DNA of 64,000 nt, taken from positions 3,811,001 through 3,875,000 of the forward strand of contig NZ_CP010777.1 in the NCBI RefSeq assembly GCF_001078055.1. The letters are read 5' to 3'. This stretch comes from Rufibacter radiotolerans. GTDB taxonomy: Bacteria; Bacteroidota; Bacteroidia; Cytophagales; Hymenobacteraceae. A model generated the notes under the pieces. The model was given only the letters and a program-made list of their open reading frames with translations, was not told the origin of the DNA and did no database searches. Positions 60,068 to 64,000 of this stretch are shown here, piece by piece (positions within the stretch are counted from its first letter, which is position 1; each line of letters begins with the position of its first letter). The translations under genes were made by a program, and so were the position numbers.

Positions 60068-61507
60068 CTAACCCAACGCCGGGGCCGGTAACCCAAACGC
60101 ATCTTTCAAAGCGCGCCGGGCCGCGTGGTAGCCACACATGCCGTGCACACCTCCGCCGGGTGGCGTAGAGGAAGAACAGAGGTAAAGGCCTTTGGCCGAG
60201 GTCTGGTACGGCGACCAGCGCAAGGCCGGACGGGTGTACAACTGACCCAGGTCAATAATGCCGCCGTTGATATCGCCGCCAATGTAGTTGGGGTTGTAGG
60301 CTTGCATTTGGGCCGTGTTCATGGTGTGGCGGGCCAGAATCAGATCCTTAAACCCGGGCGCGAACCTTTCCACCTGTCCTTCAATGGCTGCCGTCATGTC
60401 TACAGTAGAGCCGTTGGGTACGTGGCAATACGCCCAGGCAGTGTGTTTCCCGGCGGGTGCCCGGGTGCCGTCGAACAGGCTTTGCTGCGCCAGTAGCACA
60501 AATGGCTTTCCTGGGTGCTGCCCGTTAGCAGTAGCCTGTTCAGAGGCGGCAATCTCTTCCAGCGTATTGCCCAGGTGCACGGTTCCCGCCTGCCGGCACT
60601 CCGGGGCGGTAAAAGGAATAGGCCCGTCCAGCGCCCAATCTACTTTGAACACGCCCATGCCGTAGCGGTAGCGCTGCAGCTGGTTTCTGTAAATAGGTGA
60701 TAACTTCTCTCCCGCTATCTCTAGCAGCTGCTTAGGCGTTACGTCCAGGAGCACGGCCTTTCTGGAAGGCATCTGATCTAGGGAAGTAACGTAGAAACCG
60801 GTCTCTATCTTTCCGCCCAGGCGGGTAAAGTATGAGGCCAGCGCGTTAGCGATCTGCTGGGAACCGCCCTTCGGGATTGGCCAGCCCTGGAGATGCCCCA
60901 CCGCCATCAATACTAGCCCAATGGCTGAAGTGGTGAGGTTGGAAAGAGGTTGGATGGAGTGCGCCGCCATGCCCGCCCACAGCCCACGGGCCTCAAGGGT
61001 CTTAAAGCTTTTAGCCAGGTGCGTGGCCGAGGTGAGGGCATTCAGTCCGAAAGCCGCCATATCCAGCGGGTGCTTCGGGAACCGCAACGGACCCAGCACA
61101 TCAGCCGCCAGGCCAGGCCAGCTTTCCACCAGCGGCTTCATTAAATCCAGGTACACCTTCTTATCCAAGCCCAGTGCCTCAGCGGTGTCTTGCAGGGAAG
61201 GACGCAGGGCCGCGGCCGTGCCGTTGTCAAAGGGGTGCGCCGCCGAGAGCGGGGGCGATAAAAACTCTAGTCCGTGCTCCCGAAGGGGAAGCGTTTTAAA
61301 GAAAGGAGATCCTACCGCTAGCGGATGGATGGCAGAGCAGACGTCATGCACGAAACCGGGCAGGGTAAGTTCCTGGGACCGGAGGCCGCCGCCAATGGTA
61401 TCTTTGCCTTCCAGCAGCAGCACCTGTAGGCCTGCCTGTTGCAGGGCAATGGCCGCTGCCAATCCGTTGGGCCCCGTACCTACCACTACTGCGTCATATT
61501 CTGCCAT
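60068..61507 (-). CDS. FAD-dependent oxidoreductase, phytoene desaturase-like
   Basis: A 479-residue flavoprotein of the COG1233 group. N-terminal Rossmann motif VVVGTGPNGLAAAIALQQAG (about 7-26) then EGKDTIGGGLRS; C-terminal FAD region ending GLYLCSSSTPPGGGVHGMCG. No signal peptide. Similar to carotenoid desaturases and all-trans-retinol saturases; actual substrate unknown, and no other carotenoid genes are nearby. The stop lies 12 bp from that of the convergent serine hydrolase. Confidence 0.88.
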   Translation of the reverse strand: MAEYDAVVVGTGPNGLAAAIALQQAGLQVLLLEGKDTIGGGLRSQELTLPGFVHDVCSAIHPLAVGSPFFKTLPLREHGLEFLSPPLSAAHPFDNGTAAALRPSLQDTAEALGLDKKVYLDLMKPLVESWPGLAADVLGPLRFPKHPLDMAAFGLNALTSATHLAKSFKTLEARGLWAGMAAHSIQPLSNLTTSAIGLVLMAVGHLQGWPIPKGGSQQIANALASYFTRLGGKIETGFYVTSLDQMPSRKAVLLDVTPKQLLEIAGEKLSPIYRNQLQRYRYGMGVFKVDWALDGPIPFTAPECRQAGTVHLGNTLEEIAASEQATANGQHPGKPFVLLAQQSLFDGTRAPAGKHTAWAYCHVPNGSTVDMTAAIEGQVERFAPGFKDLILARHTMNTAQMQAYNPNYIGGDINGGIIDLGQLYTRPALRWSPYQTSAKGLYLCSSSTPPGGGVHGMCGYHAARRALKDAFGLPAPALG

Positions 61508-61567
61508 GCTTTACTGGTTTCTGTTTGTTTCACGCCTTATACTTTCAAATCTAGAAATAGGCTTATT

Positions 61568-61603
61568 GCTTTGGGCCTGTTTTTCAGAAAACAGGCCCAA
61601 AAC
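61568..61603. repeat. Interspersed GTTTT/AAAAC palindrome, copy 18
   Basis: TTTGGGCCTGTTTTTCAG against AAAACAGGCCCAAA: perfect pairing of the inner and outer arms. Lies between two divergent genes. Confidence 0.85.
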
Positions 61604-61649
61604 AGATTTCCGTTCTTGCGTATAGGGGGTACAAGCTACTCATTTTTGC

Positions 61650-62336
61650 ATGTCTGACGCGCCTTTTCTTCCGCTTTTCCCGCAGCTCACGCCGGTTCTC
61701 AGCAACGTGACCGCCCTTGACTTTGAAACGACGGGCGTAAGCGGCGGCAAAGGACGCGTGATTGAGATAGCCGCCCTCAAGAGCGCCAACGGCCAACTGA
61801 CCGGCCGGTTCCAGACCCTGGTGAAACTGAAAGGCGAACTACCAGCTAAAATCACCCAGCTTACAGGCATCACGCCCCAGGACCTGGCCAACGGCATGGA
61901 GGAGCGCGCGGCCTTTGTTATCCTCAAGGAGTTTATTGGCGATAGCGTGGTGGTGGCGCACAACGCCCCTTTTGACTTGGGCTTTCTTTACAGCACCTAC
62001 CGCCGCCTAAAGCTGGGACCGGTGCAGCACCCGTTCCTGGACACTTTGTCGGTTTGCCGGTTGCGCCAACCCTCGCCGCGCAGCCTACCCGACATGTGCA
62101 AGGCCTATGGCATTCCGTTGAGCCGCTGGCACCGGGCCTTACCAGACGCCACTGCCACCTGGCACCTGCTTCATCGCCTGCATGAGGAAAGCTCTCTGGA
62201 GGACATGCGCAACAAACTGGTGCTTAACCCCAAATACGGCACTCCTTTCTGGCTTCCGCCGCTGGCCGAGCTTTTGCCTTATAAAGATTCTTCCTCCTTT
62301 TCACAGGACACCTCATCACCCACTGAACAACCGTAG
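61650..62336 (+). CDS. DnaQ-like 3'-5' exonuclease
   Basis: A 228-residue DEDD-type exonuclease, similar to DNA polymerase III epsilon/PolC exonuclease domains: ExoI DFETTG (about 24-29), ExoII VVAHNAPFDLGF (about 98-109), ExoIII HRALPDATAT (about 166-175). A 45-residue Pro/Ser-rich tail follows the domain. Stand-alone; may proofread or degrade DNA or RNA. Divergent from the FAD oxidoreductase. Confidence 0.9.
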   Translation: MSDAPFLPLFPQLTPVLSNVTALDFETTGVSGGKGRVIEIAALKSANGQLTGRFQTLVKLKGELPAKITQLTGITPQDLANGMEERAAFVILKEFIGDSVVVAHNAPFDLGFLYSTYRRLKLGPVQHPFLDTLSVCRLRQPSPRSLPDMCKAYGIPLSRWHRALPDATATWHLLHRLHEESSLEDMRNKLVLNPKYGTPFWLPPLAELLPYKDSSSFSQDTSSPTEQP

Positions 62337-62713
62337 CGAACAGGTAATCAATATTTTATAACAAAACCAAGGACTCTTACTTTGAAACGCAGTAACAAGC
62401 ACCGTATTTCTCTTTTGAAAACGCCGTATTTATTCACCCTACCCTTATACAGAAGCCTGCGTTTAAAGGCATAAAGAACTGATTCAACCACCAAGAAATT
62501 TAGCACTTTCCTGATATAGGGAAAAGCGAGTTCACCTTGCTTTCAGGCGCGTCTTTTAGCGTAGATTTCTCATGAAAGCGACCAGTATCACCCGGCAAGG
62601 AAACTACCTGTTTCCACAAAAAAGGGGGAGCTTTGCGGCTCCCCCTTTTGCTTTTTTTGTTGTTTTAATTTTTTGGCTGTTGCCAGATGCTACGGCAGAA
62701 GTTAGTCAGGCTT
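62337..62713. other. Intergenic region between convergent genes
   Basis: 377 bp with one strong terminator (62621-62656). A plus-strand frame of 77 codons from 62572 reads through that terminator and has no recognisable features, so it is not called. Confidence 0.55.
62621..62656 (+). terminator. Rho-independent terminator
   Basis: AAAGGGGGAGC pairs with GCTCCCCCTTT around TTTGCG, followed by TGCTTTTTTTG. Serves the exonuclease unit or both converging genes. Confidence 0.85.
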
Positions 62714-63607
62714 CTACAGCAGTTTTATACTCTTGGCCACGTCATTGCCTTCCTCATCTTTCTCAATGTCAAACTCCACGCGGTCACCCACGTGCAGCTC
62801 ATTGAAATCTGTGTCTATCACGTTGGTGAAATGGAAGAACAGGTTGTTGGGCGGGAATTTGATAAAGCCATAGCCGTTCTTGAGGCTCATGATCTCGCCT
62901 TCGCCGTGGTCGGGTTGTTCATCGTCTTTCAAGACGGGCGTGGTGCGTTTCTGATCTGGCTGCACAAAGAAGCGCTGGATGGAAGCGTCATTGTTGGCAA
63001 TGGCCTGGTCAATGATGCCGTGCATGGCCATGGGGTAGGTTACCTCTGCCAGCAGGTCTTGTGACGGGCGCGTGGTCATGCGCTGACCGTTGTCTGTAGT
63101 GTATTCAAACTCCCAGGTCATGGCCATTACGCGGGTACCCAGGGTGTTCACTTTACGCACCAGGGGTACGTAGTCTCCGTCTGAGGAGATGAGCACCAGC
63201 ACATCAAAACGCTTGTAAAATGCCTGTTCAAAGGCCTCCAGGGCTAACCACACGTCTATTCCGCGCTCCTGCTTGTACCCTTCCGGCGTAGTGCGCACCG
63301 GCAGGTAATGGGTAGTAACGCCTTCAGACATGAGAATGTCATCAAACACGCGGTCCCAGTAAAGGGTGTCGCCGCGTTGGCTGGCCTCATAGGCGTTCAG
63401 CCTTCCCCTGAAATAATGGGCATCTACAATTCGGCAAAAACGCGGTTCCACGTTTTCCTCTTCGGCTACCTGATCTCTGATGAATTCATGTAGCCCCGAA
63501 ATGCTGATGCGGCGCTTGCGCTGGTGGCCATACGCATAATAGTTACTAACCTGTAAGAAGTAATTGCCGTCATAGAAGACGCCAATCCTCACTAGTTTGT
63601 CCTGCAT
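62714..63607 (-). CDS. NYN-domain nuclease fused to a cold-shock domain
   Basis: A 297-residue protein. Residues about 5-200 are a NYN (PIN-like) RNase domain: FYDGNYF near the start, GIDVWLALEAF (about 118) and LISSDGDYVPLV (about 138-149) supply the acidic residues. After a linker (about 200-235) comes a cold-shock/OB domain with RNP1 NGYGFIKF and RNP2 LFFHFTNV (about 245-297). Predicted RNA-binding nuclease that processes or degrades structured or single-stranded RNA. Start ATG 63607; single gene. Confidence 0.9.
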   Translation of the reverse strand: MQDKLVRIGVFYDGNYFLQVSNYYAYGHQRKRRISISGLHEFIRDQVAEEENVEPRFCRIVDAHYFRGRLNAYEASQRGDTLYWDRVFDDILMSEGVTTHYLPVRTTPEGYKQERGIDVWLALEAFEQAFYKRFDVLVLISSDGDYVPLVRKVNTLGTRVMAMTWEFEYTTDNGQRMTTRPSQDLLAEVTYPMAMHGIIDQAIANNDASIQRFFVQPDQKRTTPVLKDDEQPDHGEGEIMSLKNGYGFIKFPPNNLFFHFTNVIDTDFNELHVGDRVEFDIEKDEEGNDVAKSIKLL

Positions 63608-64000
63608 GTTGTTGTCGGTTTTTACGTTTGTCTGTTTATTCTTTTATCTGTTTCACTATTAAACTAGAAGAGAGGGAGAATTGGCAATAAGCAAGCGGAG
63701 AGGAAACAGAAATACTAAAGGAGATGGGGGAAGCAGGCATTAGAGTTAGTTACTAAGAAAGAACCTAAATTATTAAATCTGCTATATCTTATAGAATTCC
63801 TATAAACCAATCGGGGGAACCACATTCTTATTCAATTCTCACTTCCTGGTGAGCATAGGCACCTTCTTTTGATGCCGGTATTTGTTTACTGATAAGTTTG
63901 TTAACTATGCTACGGAAAAATAACAAGCACCTTTCCGCCAATGAATATTCTCCAAAAGTATACATTCATTGGTTAGGTGACAACCTAAATTATTAACGTT
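63608..64000. other. Intergenic region at the window end
   Basis: 393 bp. The promoter of the NYN gene must lie here, but no TTG/TAnnTTTG pair stands out. A 15-bp direct repeat AACCTAAATTATTAA occurs at 63762-63776 and 63982-63996, and CCAATGAAT/ATTCATTGG form an inverted repeat (63938-63946, 63964-63972). No ORF. Confidence 0.5.

Noticed and set aside
62572..62805. 77-codon frame on the plus strand reading through a terminator
   Set aside because: It translates the terminator hairpin and overlaps the NYN gene antisense; very unlikely to be real.

Overview
This looks like chromosomal DNA from a Bacteroidota member, most likely Hymenobacteraceae (Rufibacter/Pontibacter/Hymenobacter-like; the genus is an inference). 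The signs are several proteins with C-terminal type IX secretion (T9SS) sorting domains, SPII lipoproteins, two candidate promoters of the Bacteroidota TTG/TAnnTTTG type, and families largely confined to the phylum (DUF2911, HYC_CC_PP, BT_3928-like, DUF1599). Most coding DNA is moderately GC-rich. Intergenic DNA is crowded with short palindromic repeats of at least five families. No rRNA, tRNA or CRISPR array was seen.

Layout. 1-11 kb is a copper/silver-handling island on the minus strand: a partial CopB-type P-ATPase, two RND adaptors with heavy-metal-binding domains, a TolC-like channel and a CusA-like pump that is split in two frames, plus a Met/His-rich DUF305 lipoprotein (plus strand), a DUF2911 lipoprotein and a Cys-rich small protein. 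11.5-13.5 kb holds an SDR oxidoreductase and a PAS-like/LuxR regulator. 13.6-14.2 kb is a MITE-like element with 58-bp inverted ends. 14.3-20.4 kb is a tightly overlapped six-gene operon (SpoIIM-like, membrane protein, DUF4129, DUF4350, MoxR ATPase, DUF58) divergent from an RDD gene.

21.9-30.3 kb is the most interesting locus: a type I restriction-modification operon (hsdM-hsdS-hsdR) with an intact-looking Ser/Thr protein kinase and a TPR-like protein between hsdM and hsdS. The kinase, TPR and hsdS genes and the last part of hsdM are strikingly AT-rich, while the body of hsdM and all of hsdR are GC-rich, as if one cassette carrying specificity plus kinase/TPR had been swapped in. The two target-recognition domains of HsdS resemble each other.

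30.6-42.3 kb is carbohydrate metabolism: a T9SS-targeted GH5-type glycanase, a second GH5-like lipoprotein (with a decayed fragment of a paralogue near the first), and a LacI regulator, sodium/sugar symporter, galactokinase and GalT cluster. Two identical 16-bp palindromic operators flank the LacI control region, one placed on its predicted promoter. Between the glycanases lies a REP-associated tyrosine transposase (RAYT), frameshifted and surrounded by its presumed REPs. 42.6-54.6 kb holds a beta-CASP metallo-hydrolase, three T9SS cargo proteins sharing a C-terminal module, a lipoprotein subtilase, a tiny lipoprotein and a fatty acid hydroxylase. 54.7-58.8 kb is a housekeeping group (shikimate kinase, BT_3928-like, DUF1599, folP, cdaA). 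The window ends with a class A beta-lactamase-like serine hydrolase, an FAD oxidoreductase, a DnaQ-like exonuclease and a NYN nuclease fused to a cold-shock domain.
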